Below the pieces are notes generated by a model that made no database searches, was not told the origin of the DNA, and saw nothing but the letters and a program-made list of their open reading frames with translations. Positions 25,180 to 32,823 of a DNA stretch of 39,800 nt are shown here, piece after piece. Source of the stretch: Solimonas sp. Its GTDB lineage: Bacteria > Pseudomonadota > Gammaproteobacteria > Nevskiales > Nevskiaceae. A program made the position numbers and the translations under genes. Numbering within the stretch: position 1 is the first letter of the stretch; every line of letters begins with the position of its first letter. The stretch covers positions 1 through 39,800 of the forward strand of contig JASBRP010000038.1 in NCBI GenBank assembly GCA_030149365.1, written 5' to 3'.

Positions 25180-28100
25180 ATGAAGAACACGCAAACCACG
25201 ACGAATGCGGGCGCCGATGCCCTCGCTGATTTACGGGCCCGGCTGCGCGGCGCCAAGCACGAAGCCGAGGCAGCCGCAGTGCAGCGTTGCCTCGAAGCGC
25301 AGCCGCTGGATGCGGCTGCTCGCCGGGAGGTTCGCCAACGGGCGATCCGTCTGGTCGAGGCGTCACGGAAGCTGGGCCAGCGCCAGGGTGTGCTCGACAG
25401 CTTCCTGCACGAGTTCGGGCTATCCACCCGCGAGGGCGTCACGCTGATGTGCCTGGCAGAGGCCTTCCTGCGCATACCCGACGAAGCCACGCGCAATGCC
25501 TTCATCGCAGAAAAGCTCGGCGGCAGCGGCTGGGACGCCCATGCCGGAAAGTCGGAGCGGTTGTTCGTCAATGCCGGCATCTGGGCGCTGATGCTCACCG
25601 GGCGCCTGCTCGACGTGGAGCCGGCGGCCCGCCAGGACGCCGGTGGCTGGTTGCAGGGCCTCACGCGACGCCTGTCTTCGCCAGTGCTGCGCTCGGCCGT
25701 GGACACGGCGATGCGCATCATGGGCTCGCAGTTCGTCTACGGGCAGAGCATCGAGGAAGCGCTGTGCACGCGTGCCGGCGCCAGCGCGCCGGACCGGTTG
25801 TTTTCCTTCGACATGCTCGGCGAGGGCGCGCGCACCGCGGAAGCCGCGCAGCGATATCGCGTGCTGTATTTGCGAGCCATCGAGGCGGTGGGCCAGGCCT
25901 CGGCCACGGACCCGGCACAGCCGGAGCTGAAGTCCTCCGTTTCGATCAAGCTGTCGGCCCTGTTTCCGCGCTATGAGTTCGCGCAGTCGGCGCGTGTCAT
26001 CGCGGAACTGTTGCCGGTGCTGCGCGAACTGGCGGCGGCGGCCCGGCGCTACAACATCCAGCTGACCATCGACGCGGAGGAGGCCGACCGGCTGGACCTG
26101 TCGATGGACCTGATCGAGTCGCTGGCCCGTGACCCCGCGCTGGCCGGCTGGGACGGCCTGGGCCTGGCCCTGCAGGCCTACCAGAAGCGGGCGCTGCATC
26201 TGATCGGCTGGCTGGGCGAGCTGTCACGCCAGACGCAGCGCGTCATCGCCGTGCGCCTGGTCAAGGGTGCCTACTGGGACAGCGAGATCAAGCACGCGCA
26301 GGTGCAGGGCTACGCCGACTACCCGGTGTACACGCGCAAGGCCGCCACCGATGTCTCCTACATCGCCTGTGCGGCGCGGCTGTTCCGCCATGCCGGACGG
26401 CTGTACCCGCAGTTCGCCACGCACAATGCCTACACGCTGGCCGCGGTGCATGCGTTGGGGGAGGGGCATCGCTACGAGTTCCAGCGCCTGCACGGCATGG
26501 GCGACATCCTCTACCGCGCCGCACGCCAGAGCCTGCTGGGCGCGGATGCGCGCGTGCGCACCTATGCGCCGGTGGGCTCGCACGAGGACTTGCTGCCTTA
26601 CCTGGTCCGCCGGCTGCTGGAGAACGGCGCCAACTCCAGCTTCGTCAACCGCTTCCTGAACGCGCGCATCGATCCTACCGAGGTAGTGCCCGATCCGGTC
26701 GATCTGCTCGAGCAGTTCTCGGGGCAGCGCTCACCGATTCCACTGCCGGTGCAACTCTTCGGTAGCGCCCGCGCGAATTCGCGCGGGCTGGATCTCAGCG
26801 AGCCGGCGGTGACCGGGCCGCTATCCGGGCGTCTCGCGGCGTTCGCCGCCCAGGCGCGCCTGGGCGGCTGCATCGTCAACGGCCAGCGCTGCGGTGGTGC
26901 CTCGCTGGAACTGCGCGCGCCGGCCGACCGGCGACAACGGATCGGCAGCGTCATGGAAGCCCGCCCGGAGGACATCGAGACGGCGATTGCACACGCCGCC
27001 GCCGCGCAGCCGGCCTGGAATGCCCAGGGCGGCGTTGCCCGCGGTGCCGTCCTGCGCCGCCTGGCCGACCTGATCGAGGCCAACATCGAACCCCTGCTTG
27101 ATCTGCTGGCCCGCGAGGCCGGGCGTACGCTGGCAGACGGTATCGCCGAGGTGCGCGAGGCGGCCGACTTCTGCCGCTACTACGCCGAGCAGGCGGAGCG
27201 CGAGTTCGAGGGATTCCAGCGCCTGCCGGGGCCTACGGGCGAGCGCAACGAGCTGCAGCTCTGCGGGCGGGGGGTGTTCCTGTGTATCTCGCCCTGGAAT
27301 TTTCCGCTGGCCATATTCACCGGCCAGGTCGCCGCGGCGCTGGCGGCGGGCAACACCGCCATCGCCAAGCCTGCCGAGCAGACGCCGCTGGTGGCGGTGC
27401 ACGCGGTCGAGCTGTTCCACCGGGCCGGAGTGCCGGCGGCGGCGCTGCAACTGCTGCTCGGCGACGGCCCGCGCGTGGCCGGCCCGCTGCTGGCAGACGA
27501 GCGCGTCGCCGGGGTCTGCTTCACCGGATCAATCGAGACCGCACGCCTGATCAACCGTGCCCTGGCCGCACGCGAGGGCGCGATCCCGGTGCTCATCGCC
27601 GAGACCGGCGGCCTCAATGCCATGGTGGTGGACTCCACCGCACTGCTGGAGCAGGTCACCGATGACGTGCTGGTCTCTGCCTTCGCTTCCGCTGGCCAGC
27701 GCTGTTCGGCGCTGCGCCTGCTGCTGGTACAGGAGGATGTCGCCGACCCGTTGCTGGATATGATCCGCGGCGCCTTGCGCGAGCGTCGCCTCGGCGATCC
27801 CGCAAGCCTGTCCACCGACATCGGGCCGATCATCGATGCCGATGCGCTGGCGATGCTGCAGCGCCACGCGGACGAGATGGATCGCGTGGCGCGCCGCGTG
27901 GCCGGAGAAGCCCTGGCGCCTGAGCTGGCCGAGGGGACGTTTTTCGCGCCGCGCGTGTACGAGATCGACAGCCTGTCACGGCTGAGCCGCGAAGTCTTCG
28001 GGCCGATCCTGCACGTGCTGCGCTACCGCAGCGAGGAGTTGCTGCGCCTGATGACGGAGCTGGAAGCCAAGGGCTACGGCCTGACCTTCGGTGTGCACTC

Positions 28101-28341
28101 GCGGCTGGACTCGCGGGTTGCGCAGCTGTTCGAGGCTTCCAGTGCCGGCAACGTCTACGTCAATCGCAGCATCATCGGCGCCGTGGTCGGCGTGCAGCCC
28201 TTCGGCGGCAGTCGCCTGTCTGGCACCGGCCCCAAGGCGGGCGGCCCGCACTACCTGCATCGCTTCGCGACCGAGCGCACGCTGACGGTCAACACCACGG
28301 CGGTCGGTGGCAATGCGGAGATCCTCCAGTTGGAAGGCTGA
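25180..28341 (+). CDS. putA: Bifunctional proline dehydrogenase / L-glutamate gamma-semialdehyde dehydrogenase
   Basis: This 1053-residue peripheral membrane flavoenzyme oxidises proline to glutamate in two steps. The proline dehydrogenase barrel spans about residues 210-510 (SVSIKLSALFPRYE; RLVKGAYWDSEIK; TRKAATDVSYI; FATHNAYTL). The aldehyde dehydrogenase domain spans about 570-1030, with SPWNFPLAIFTGQ near 702, the catalytic Glu in AETGG near 807, and the catalytic Cys in GQRCSALR near 840. It starts directly with the alpha-helical arm and has no ribbon-helix-helix domain, so unlike E. coli PutA (about 1320 residues) it cannot repress its own gene. The divergent Lrp regulator probably does that job. 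Proline would come from the peptidase locus upstream. Confidence 0.97.
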   Translation: MKNTQTTTNAGADALADLRARLRGAKHEAEAAAVQRCLEAQPLDAAARREVRQRAIRLVEASRKLGQRQGVLDSFLHEFGLSTREGVTLMCLAEAFLRIPDEATRNAFIAEKLGGSGWDAHAGKSERLFVNAGIWALMLTGRLLDVEPAARQDAGGWLQGLTRRLSSPVLRSAVDTAMRIMGSQFVYGQSIEEALCTRAGASAPDRLFSFDMLGEGARTAEAAQRYRVLYLRAIEAVGQASATDPAQPELKSSVSIKLSALFPRYEFAQSARVIAELLPVLRELAAAARRYNIQLTIDAEEADRLDLSMDLIESLARDPALAGWDGLGLALQAYQKRALHLIGWLGELSRQTQRVIAVRLVKGAYWDSEIKHAQVQGYADYPVYTRKAATDVSYIACAARLFRHAGRLYPQFATHNAYTLAAVHALGEGHRYEFQRLHGMGDILYRAARQSLLGADARVRTYAPVGSHEDLLPYLVRRLLENGANSSFVNRFLNARIDPTEVVPDPVDLLEQFSGQRSPIPLPVQLFGSARANSRGLDLSEPAVTGPLSGRLAAFAAQARLGGCIVNGQRCGGASLELRAPADRRQRIGSVMEARPEDIETAIAHAAAAQPAWNAQGGVARGAVLRRLADLIEANIEPLLDLLAREAGRTLADGIAEVREAADFCRYYAEQAEREFEGFQRLPGPTGERNELQLCGRGVFLCISPWNFPLAIFTGQVAAALAAGNTAIAKPAEQTPLVAVHAVELFHRAGVPAAALQLLLGDGPRVAGPLLADERVAGVCFTGSIETARLINRALAAREGAIPVLIAETGGLNAMVVDSTALLEQVTDDVLVSAFASAGQRCSALRLLLVQEDVADPLLDMIRGALRERRLGDPASLSTDIGPIIDADALAMLQRHADEMDRVARRVAGEALAPELAEGTFFAPRVYEIDSLSRLSREVFGPILHVLRYRSEELLRLMTELEAKGYGLTFGVHSRLDSRVAQLFEASSAGNVYVNRSIIGAVVGVQPFGGSRLSGTGPKAGGPHYLHRFATERTLTVNTTAVGGNAEILQLEG

Positions 28342-28393
28342 TGCCGCCGCCGGCTCTCGCATGGCCGCATCGCCACGCTGTATCGTGAAGGGC

Positions 28394-28421
28394 CGCCGCG
28401 CGGGTTCCGGAACGCGCGGCG
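28394..28421 (+). terminator. GC-rich hairpin between putA and the GST gene
   Basis: CGCCGCGCG (28394-28402) and CGCGCGGCG (28413-28421) form a perfect 9-base stem with a 10-base loop in the 112-base gap after putA. It lacks a T tract. It may end or stabilise the putA message. Confidence 0.4.
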
Positions 28422-28453
28422 TCGTCCTGCCTTTGCGCCAAAGGAGCCCTGCG

Positions 28454-29104
28454 ATGACCATCACCATTACCGCCTTCGAACGCTCGCCGGACGGCGGCAA
28501 GGGGCTCGCGCGGGATACGCGGGTCCGCTGGGCGCTCGAGGAAGCCGGCCTGGACTACGAGGTCCGTCCGGTGTCGTTCCGCGCGATGAAGGAGCCTGCT
28601 CACCTGGCTTTGCATCCCTTCGGCCAGATCCCGACCTACGAGGAAGGTGACATCGCCCTGTTCGAGACCGGGGCCATCGTCTTCCATATCGCCGAACGCC
28701 ACGGGAGCCTGCTGCCGCGTGATGCGGCTGCCCGGGCGCGGGCGGTCGCCTGGATGTTTGCCGCACTCAACACCGTGGAGCCGGTGGTGCTCGATCTGTC
28801 GTATGCCGGGCTGCTGGAGGGCAACAAGCCCTGGTTCAAGGATCGCCTACCGCTGGTCGAGGATCGCGTCCGCAATCGACTGAGCCAGCTTTCCGCCCGC
28901 CTGGGCGATACCGACTGGCTCGACGGCGCTTTCAGTGCCGGCGACCTGATGATGGTGTCCGTGCTGCTTCGGCTGAGGTCGTCGGGGCTGCTGGACGAGT
29001 TCCCGACCCTGGCAGCTTACGTGGCGCGCGGTGAATCACGGCCGGCCTACCGGCGGGCTTTCGCCGCGCAACTGGCGCAGAACACGGGCCTGCCCTCCGG
29101 CTGA
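28454..29104 (+). CDS. Glutathione S-transferase family protein
   Basis: This is a 216-residue cytosolic protein. The N-terminal thioredoxin-like domain (about residues 1-80) has the cis-proline turn HPFGQIPTYEEGDIALFETGAI, with the ET dipeptide that contacts glutathione. The C-terminal helical domain has the N-capping FSAGDLMMVSVLLRL. The usual first-helix Ser/Tyr/Cys is not obvious; residues 9-17 read RSPDGGKGL, so S10 is a candidate. The start at 28454 is set by AAGGAG eight bases upstream; the longer frame from 28307 begins inside putA. The substrate is unknown. It is probably a separate transcript from putA. Confidence 0.9.
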   Translation: MTITITAFERSPDGGKGLARDTRVRWALEEAGLDYEVRPVSFRAMKEPAHLALHPFGQIPTYEEGDIALFETGAIVFHIAERHGSLLPRDAAARARAVAWMFAALNTVEPVVLDLSYAGLLEGNKPWFKDRLPLVEDRVRNRLSQLSARLGDTDWLDGAFSAGDLMMVSVLLRLRSSGLLDEFPTLAAYVARGESRPAYRRAFAAQLAQNTGLPSG

Positions 29105-29169
29105 GAGGGCCTTCTCTGCTCTTGCGGGCGGCTGGAATAGCCCGGGCTGGGGCGTGGCGCCCCTTGGAT

Positions 29170-29292
29170 TCATCGCTGTGCTGGCGGCACCGTCACGCTG
29201 ATGCCATCCAGGCCGGGCTCCAGCACGATCTGGCAGGACAGGCGGGCGTGGGGATGAGGGGAGGGCACGCACTCCAGGATTTCACGCTCCAT
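29170..29292 (-). pseudogene. Remnant of a 2Fe-2S ferredoxin, C-terminal 40 residues only
   Basis: On the minus strand the frame reads MEREILECV at its start and ARLSCQIVLEPGLDGISVTVP towards the end, closing with PPAQR and a TGA. This matches the C-terminal third of adrenodoxin-like 2Fe-2S ferredoxins (PSxMExEML, then SRLSCQI and LDGLVV), including the fourth cluster cysteine in LSCQ. The same frame upstream (to about 29310) still reads GPSD before the M, but then loses all similarity: the three earlier cluster cysteines are absent in all frames I read. It cannot bind a cluster as it stands. I read it as a decayed or truncated gene. The stretch 29105-29580 around it otherwise contains no gene I can support; an ATG-less, Trp-rich open frame on the minus strand (29193-29540) is unrecognised. 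Confidence 0.6.
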
Positions 29293-29537
29293 GTCGCTGG
29301 GCCCTGGCCTTGCCGACCCGCGCGCAGCCATTGCCGAAGTCTCCGGAAGGCATGCCGGAGGAAGGATTGGAGATCGTCGTGCCGATCAAATTCCTCCTGC
29401 GCCGCAATCAATAGAGCGCCCCACCATTTCACGGGCGTCCGCTTGCCTGCTCCAGCAACTGGCGGCCAGCGAGAATCGGTACAGGGCCACCAATAGGGCC
29501 CATCGGGTTCCAGCAGAATGGGCAAATCTTGCTCACA

Positions 29538-29555
29538 GGGCCGCTAGTGCGGCCC
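29538..29555. repeat. Short perfect palindrome
   Basis: GGGCCGC and GCGGCCC form a perfect 7-base stem with loop TAGT in the gene-poor stretch before the tRNA. There is no T tract and no nearby gene end, so its role is unknown. Confidence 0.35.
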
Positions 29556-29588
29556 GCCCCGGGACTTCTTAACGGATAGTGAGTCCGT

Positions 29589-29659
29589 GACCGGGTCGGG
29601 TAACTTTCCCGCCGTTGGCAAAAAACTGCCGGGTTACCGAAACATTACCCGTCCCGGGC
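29589..29659. repeat. 15-base inverted repeat with nested stem
   Basis: The left arm is GACCGGGTCGGGTAA (29589-29603). The right arm is TTACCCGTCCCGGGC (29645-29659). The arms are complementary at 13 of 15 positions across a 41-base interior, which itself holds GGCA/TGCC around an A run. It lies about 105 bases beyond the 3' end of tRNA-Met. It could be a mobile-element end, an integrase site or a structured RNA; no integrase is seen. Confidence 0.4.
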
Positions 29660-29703
29660 GGCGCCTGGCGTCGGCGCGCGCAGAGGAAAAACCGAAAATC
29701 CAA

Positions 29704-29730
29704 TAAAAAACCGCGCACTAGGCGCGGTTT
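29704..29730 (-). terminator. Intrinsic terminator of tRNA-Met
   Basis: Read on the minus strand, AAACCGCGC and GCGCGGTTT form a 9-base stem with a 5-base loop, followed by a run of T residues (GGTTTTTTATTGG). It lies 34 bases after the tRNA 3' end and is a standard rho-independent terminator. Confidence 0.85.
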
Positions 29731-29763
29731 AGGTGCTGCAGTAGAAGCTTGTGAATCGAATTA

Positions 29764-29840
29764 TGGTGGTGATGAGTGGAATCGAACCACCGACCTCAGC
29801 ATTATGAGTGCCGCGCTCTAACCGTCTGAGCTACATCACC
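29764..29840 (-). tRNA. tRNA-Met (CAT), elongator type
   Basis: A 77-base cloverleaf includes an encoded CCA. The acceptor stem is GGTGATG/CATCACC, the D arm TAGCTCAG...TTAGAGC, the anticodon loop CTCATAA with anticodon CAT at 29804-29806, and the T arm GGTGG-TTCGATT-CCACT. The anticodon arm CACTCATAATG is that of elongator tRNA-Met. The paired first base of the acceptor stem rules out the initiator form, which has an unpaired first base. A tRNA-Ile with a lysidine-modified CAT is the only real alternative. Confidence 0.93.
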
Positions 29841-29850
29841 GGGGGCGCGC

Positions 29851-29879
29851 ATTGTAAGTGGTTGGAAACCCCACGTAAA
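29851..29879 (-). promoter_or_regulatory. Sigma-70 promoter of tRNA-Met
   Basis: On the minus strand the -35 TTTACG (29874-29879), a 17-base spacer and the -10 TACAAT (29851-29856) are followed by GCGCGCCCCC directly up to the mature tRNA end. The GC-rich discriminator is typical of stringently controlled stable-RNA promoters, and the predicted leader is only about three bases. Confidence 0.65.
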
Positions 29880-29885
29880 CGTCCC

Positions 29886-29913
29886 GGAGACCGGCCGTCC
29901 GAGGCCGGCCTCC
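29886..29913 (-). terminator. Hairpin after alkK
   Basis: GGAGACCGGCC and GGCCGGCCTCC pair at 10 of 11 positions with a 6-base loop, beginning 9 bases after the alkK stop. There is no strong T run, so termination is likely but not certain. It separates alkK from the tRNA promoter. Confidence 0.55.
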
Positions 29914-29921
29914 GAAACCGG

Positions 29922-31556
29922 TCAGGCCGCCGTCAGCAGTCGCTCGCCGAACTCGTCGCGCAGCTTGTTCTTCTGCACCTTGCCCGTGGCACCCAGGGGC
30001 AGGGCGTCGACGAACACCACGTCGTCCGGCGTCCACCACTTGGCGATCTTGCCCTCGTAGAACTTCAGCATCTCGTCGCGGCTTACGTCTGCGCCGGGCT
30101 TCTTCACCACGATCAGCAGCGGGCGCTCGTCCCACTTGGCGTGCTTGGCCGCGATCACCGCCGCCATCGCCACCGCCGGATGCGCCATGGCGATGTTCTC
30201 CAGGTCGATGGAGCCGATCCACTCACCGCCGGACTTGATCACGTCCTTGCTGCGGTCGGTGATCGTCAGGTAGCCGTCGGCGTCCAGCGTGCCGCGGTCA
30301 CCGGTGGGGAACCAGCCGTCCTGCAGCGGGCTCTTGTCGCCGCGGTAGTACTGATCCACGATCCAGTAGCCGCGCACCAGCAGATCGCCGGAGGTCTGGC
30401 CGTCGCGCGGCAGTTCCTTGCCGTCCTCGTCGACGATCTTCAGGTCCACGCCGAACGGCGGGCGGCCCTGCTTGAGCTCCACCTTGAACTGCTCTTCCTT
30501 CGAGAGCTCCAGGTGACGGTTCTTCATCGTGCAGACCGTACCCAGCGGCGACATCTCCGTCATGCCCCAGGCGTGGATCAGCTTGATGCCGTAATCGCGC
30601 TCGAAGGCCTCCATCAGCGCCGGCGGGCAAGCGGAGCCGCCCACCACCATGCGCTTCACCGTGGAGAGCTTCTTGCCGGTCTGCTTGAGGTACTGCAGCG
30701 CGCCGAGCCACACGGTGGGCACGCCGGCGCTGAAGGTGACCTTCTCGTTCTCGAACAGCTCGCAGATGCTGGCGCCGTCCAGCGCCGGGCCGGGGAACAC
30801 CAGCTTGGAGCCGATCATCGCGCCGACATAGGTCAGCGCCCAGGCGTTGACGTGGAACATCGGGACCACCGGCAGGATCACGTCGCGTGCCGACAGGTTC
30901 ATCACGTCCGGCAGCGGCACCGCGAAGGTGTGCAGCAGGGTCGAGCGGTGCGAGTACAGCACGCCCTTGGGGTTGCCCGTGGTGCCCGAGGTATAGCAAA
31001 GGCAGGCCGCGGCGCGCTCATCGAATTCCGGCCACTCGTACTGGTCGTTCTCGGCGCCGATCAGTTCTTCATACGCCAGCGGCTTGACGTTCTTCATCTC
31101 CGGCAGGTGCGCGCGGTCGCACAGCGCCACCCAGGTCTTCACCGTCTTGCACTTGGCCGCCACCGCATCCACCAGCGGCGCAAAGGTGATGTCGAAGAAC
31201 AGCACCTGGTCCTCGGCGTGATCGGCGATCCATGCCACCTGCTCGGGGAACAGGCGCGGGTTGATCGTGTGCATCACCGCGCCGGTGCCGGAGATCGCGT
31301 AGTACAGCTCCAGGTGGCGGTAACCGTTCCAGGCCAGCGTCGCCACGCGGTCACCCTGGCGGATGCCCAGGCGCTCCAGCGCCTTGGCGGCCTGGCGCGC
31401 GCGGCGGCCCGCCTCGGACCAAGTGTAGCGATGGATCGGTCCCTCGACCGTGCGCGAGACGATCTCGCTATCTCCATGGAACCGCTCGGCGTGCATCAGC
31501 AGCGACGAGATCAGCAGCGGGCGTTCCATCATCTGGCCCATCAGCAGGGACGACAT
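29922..31556 (-). CDS. alkK: Medium-chain fatty acid--CoA ligase, AlkK-like
   Basis: This 544-residue cytoplasmic acyl-CoA synthetase activates fatty acids with ATP and CoA. The AMP-binding P-loop-like motif YTSGTTGNPKG lies at residues 188-198. VPMFHVNAW, WGMTEMSPLGT, the A8 hinge region FPTGDRGTLDADG and the C-terminal GATGKVQKNKL with the catalytic lysine are all present. Long stretches match Pseudomonas AlkK as I remember it (CYTSGTTGNPKGVLYSHRST, NLSARDVILPVVPMFHVNAW), so the call is firmer than a generic ligase. The ATG at 31556 has GGAG eight bases upstream. No alkane genes are in the window, so general medium-chain fatty acid use is as likely as alkane oxidation. Confidence 0.93.
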   Translation of the reverse strand: MSSLLMGQMMERPLLISSLLMHAERFHGDSEIVSRTVEGPIHRYTWSEAGRRARQAAKALERLGIRQGDRVATLAWNGYRHLELYYAISGTGAVMHTINPRLFPEQVAWIADHAEDQVLFFDITFAPLVDAVAAKCKTVKTWVALCDRAHLPEMKNVKPLAYEELIGAENDQYEWPEFDERAAACLCYTSGTTGNPKGVLYSHRSTLLHTFAVPLPDVMNLSARDVILPVVPMFHVNAWALTYVGAMIGSKLVFPGPALDGASICELFENEKVTFSAGVPTVWLGALQYLKQTGKKLSTVKRMVVGGSACPPALMEAFERDYGIKLIHAWGMTEMSPLGTVCTMKNRHLELSKEEQFKVELKQGRPPFGVDLKIVDEDGKELPRDGQTSGDLLVRGYWIVDQYYRGDKSPLQDGWFPTGDRGTLDADGYLTITDRSKDVIKSGGEWIGSIDLENIAMAHPAVAMAAVIAAKHAKWDERPLLIVVKKPGADVSRDEMLKFYEGKIAKWWTPDDVVFVDALPLGATGKVQKNKLRDEFGERLLTAA

Positions 31557-31775
31557 CGGGTGTACTCCTCGTTCTTGGGGGTGAAGAAATAGTCAGGGGC
31601 CGCGTCTGGGCGCGGCTGCCACGAAATCCTTGCCGGTTTTCAGGCAAAGGGCAAGGGAAAGACGCCTCTTCCGGGGTAGGAGTTCCGCGTGTCGGGCGTT
31701 CCCCATCCCTACCACGGAGGGGTATGGCTCCGGTGGAGCGCTCGTGACAATGCCCCATCCTTCCCGGAGTCCCCC

Positions 31776-32789
31776 ATGAACCGTGTTTCACGCATCGCGC
31801 TGCTGTCCACCTCCTTGTTGCTGGCCTGCGCCATGCTTCCCGCGGCGGCGGCACCTGCCATCGGCACGGACAACGTCTCCGCGATCAAGGGACACCGCAA
31901 GGTGGTCATCGCCGAGTTCGGCGTCGAGTTCTACACCCAACTGCACAGCGAGGGCCGCGCTGGCGGCAGCAACGCCCAGGTCACCACCACGCTGTCCGGC
32001 GTCAGCGACGCCGCCTTCCAGGCCATCACCGAGCAGGCCTACAAGGACACCGTCGCCGCCCTGACCCAGGCCGGCTTCGAGGTCATGGAGCGCAGCACGC
32101 TGGAGGCCAGCCCGCTGTACCAGGAGCTGGCAAAGAAATACGGCTCCGCCTCGCCGCTGACCTTCAACGACGAGAAGCTGGTGGAAGGCGCGCCGTCCAT
32201 CAGCAAGATCTTCGCGCCCGCCGGCATGCCGGCTTTCTTCTCCTCCAGCAATACCCGCGGCGACTTCGGCCAGCGCACCGACTCGCAGAACCAGGGTCGC
32301 GGCAAGAAAGAGGGCGACCTGGCCAAGTCGCTGGATGTGACACTACTGCATGTTCATTACCTCGCCAGCTTCGGCCTGGTGTCGGGCACCAAGAACGGCG
32401 TGCTGGCCGGCATCGCCGGCGTCGCGCGCGCGGCCATCGAGCCGCAGCCCGTGCTGTTCCCGGAAGAGACCGAAATCCAGTTCGTCACCGACGCCGGCTT
32501 CCGCACCTTCACCAACAGCCGCCGGCCGCGCCATACCGGCGCCGTCTACCTCAAGGCCCCGCTGAGCGCCGGCCCCGGCATCTTCGGCGTCGAGGAAACC
32601 ACCACCAACGAATCCAAGAAGGGCGACGCCATCACCAATGCCTTCGGCTCCCTGGTGGGCGGCTTCGGCCAGAAGCGCAAATCCAGCGAGGCCGTCCCGC
32701 AGAGCGAGGCCGCCTACAGCGAGGCGATCCAGAAGCTGATCGGCGAAAGCGCCGCCGGCATGGTGCAGAGCCTCGGCGGCGCCCTCTGA
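31776..32789 (+). CDS. Secreted or lipid-anchored protein of unknown function
   Basis: I do not recognise this 337-residue protein. The N-terminus is a clear export signal (MNRVSRIALLSTSLLLACAMLP, then an alanine-rich AAAAPA cleavage region). A cysteine at position 18 in LLAC could serve as a lipidation site, so signal peptidase I or II remains open. The mature part is soluble, with a paired theme of KDTVAALTQAGFEVMERS and Ser/Gly-rich segments, and ends in an amphipathic helix (AYSEAIQKLIGESAAGMVQSL). The start at 31776 has GGAG eight bases upstream; the frame reaching to 31689 is an extension without a ribosome site. It lies 34 bases before the lipoprotein gene, so the two probably form an envelope-protein operon. 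Confidence 0.8.
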   Translation: MNRVSRIALLSTSLLLACAMLPAAAAPAIGTDNVSAIKGHRKVVIAEFGVEFYTQLHSEGRAGGSNAQVTTTLSGVSDAAFQAITEQAYKDTVAALTQAGFEVMERSTLEASPLYQELAKKYGSASPLTFNDEKLVEGAPSISKIFAPAGMPAFFSSSNTRGDFGQRTDSQNQGRGKKEGDLAKSLDVTLLHVHYLASFGLVSGTKNGVLAGIAGVARAAIEPQPVLFPEETEIQFVTDAGFRTFTNSRRPRHTGAVYLKAPLSAGPGIFGVEETTTNESKKGDAITNAFGSLVGGFGQKRKSSEAVPQSEAAYSEAIQKLIGESAAGMVQSLGGAL

Positions 32790-32823
32790 TCCCCATCTCA
32801 CCCAGCACCACAGGGAAACATCC

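Noticed and set aside
29193..29540. Trp-rich minus-strand open frame before the ferredoxin remnant
   Set aside because: It begins after a stop without ATG or ribosome site, only a TTG is available, and no family is recognised.
29808..31592. 594-residue plus-strand open frame
   Set aside because: It is antisense to the well-supported alkK gene and rich in His/Arg/Gln, typical of a GC-rich shadow frame.
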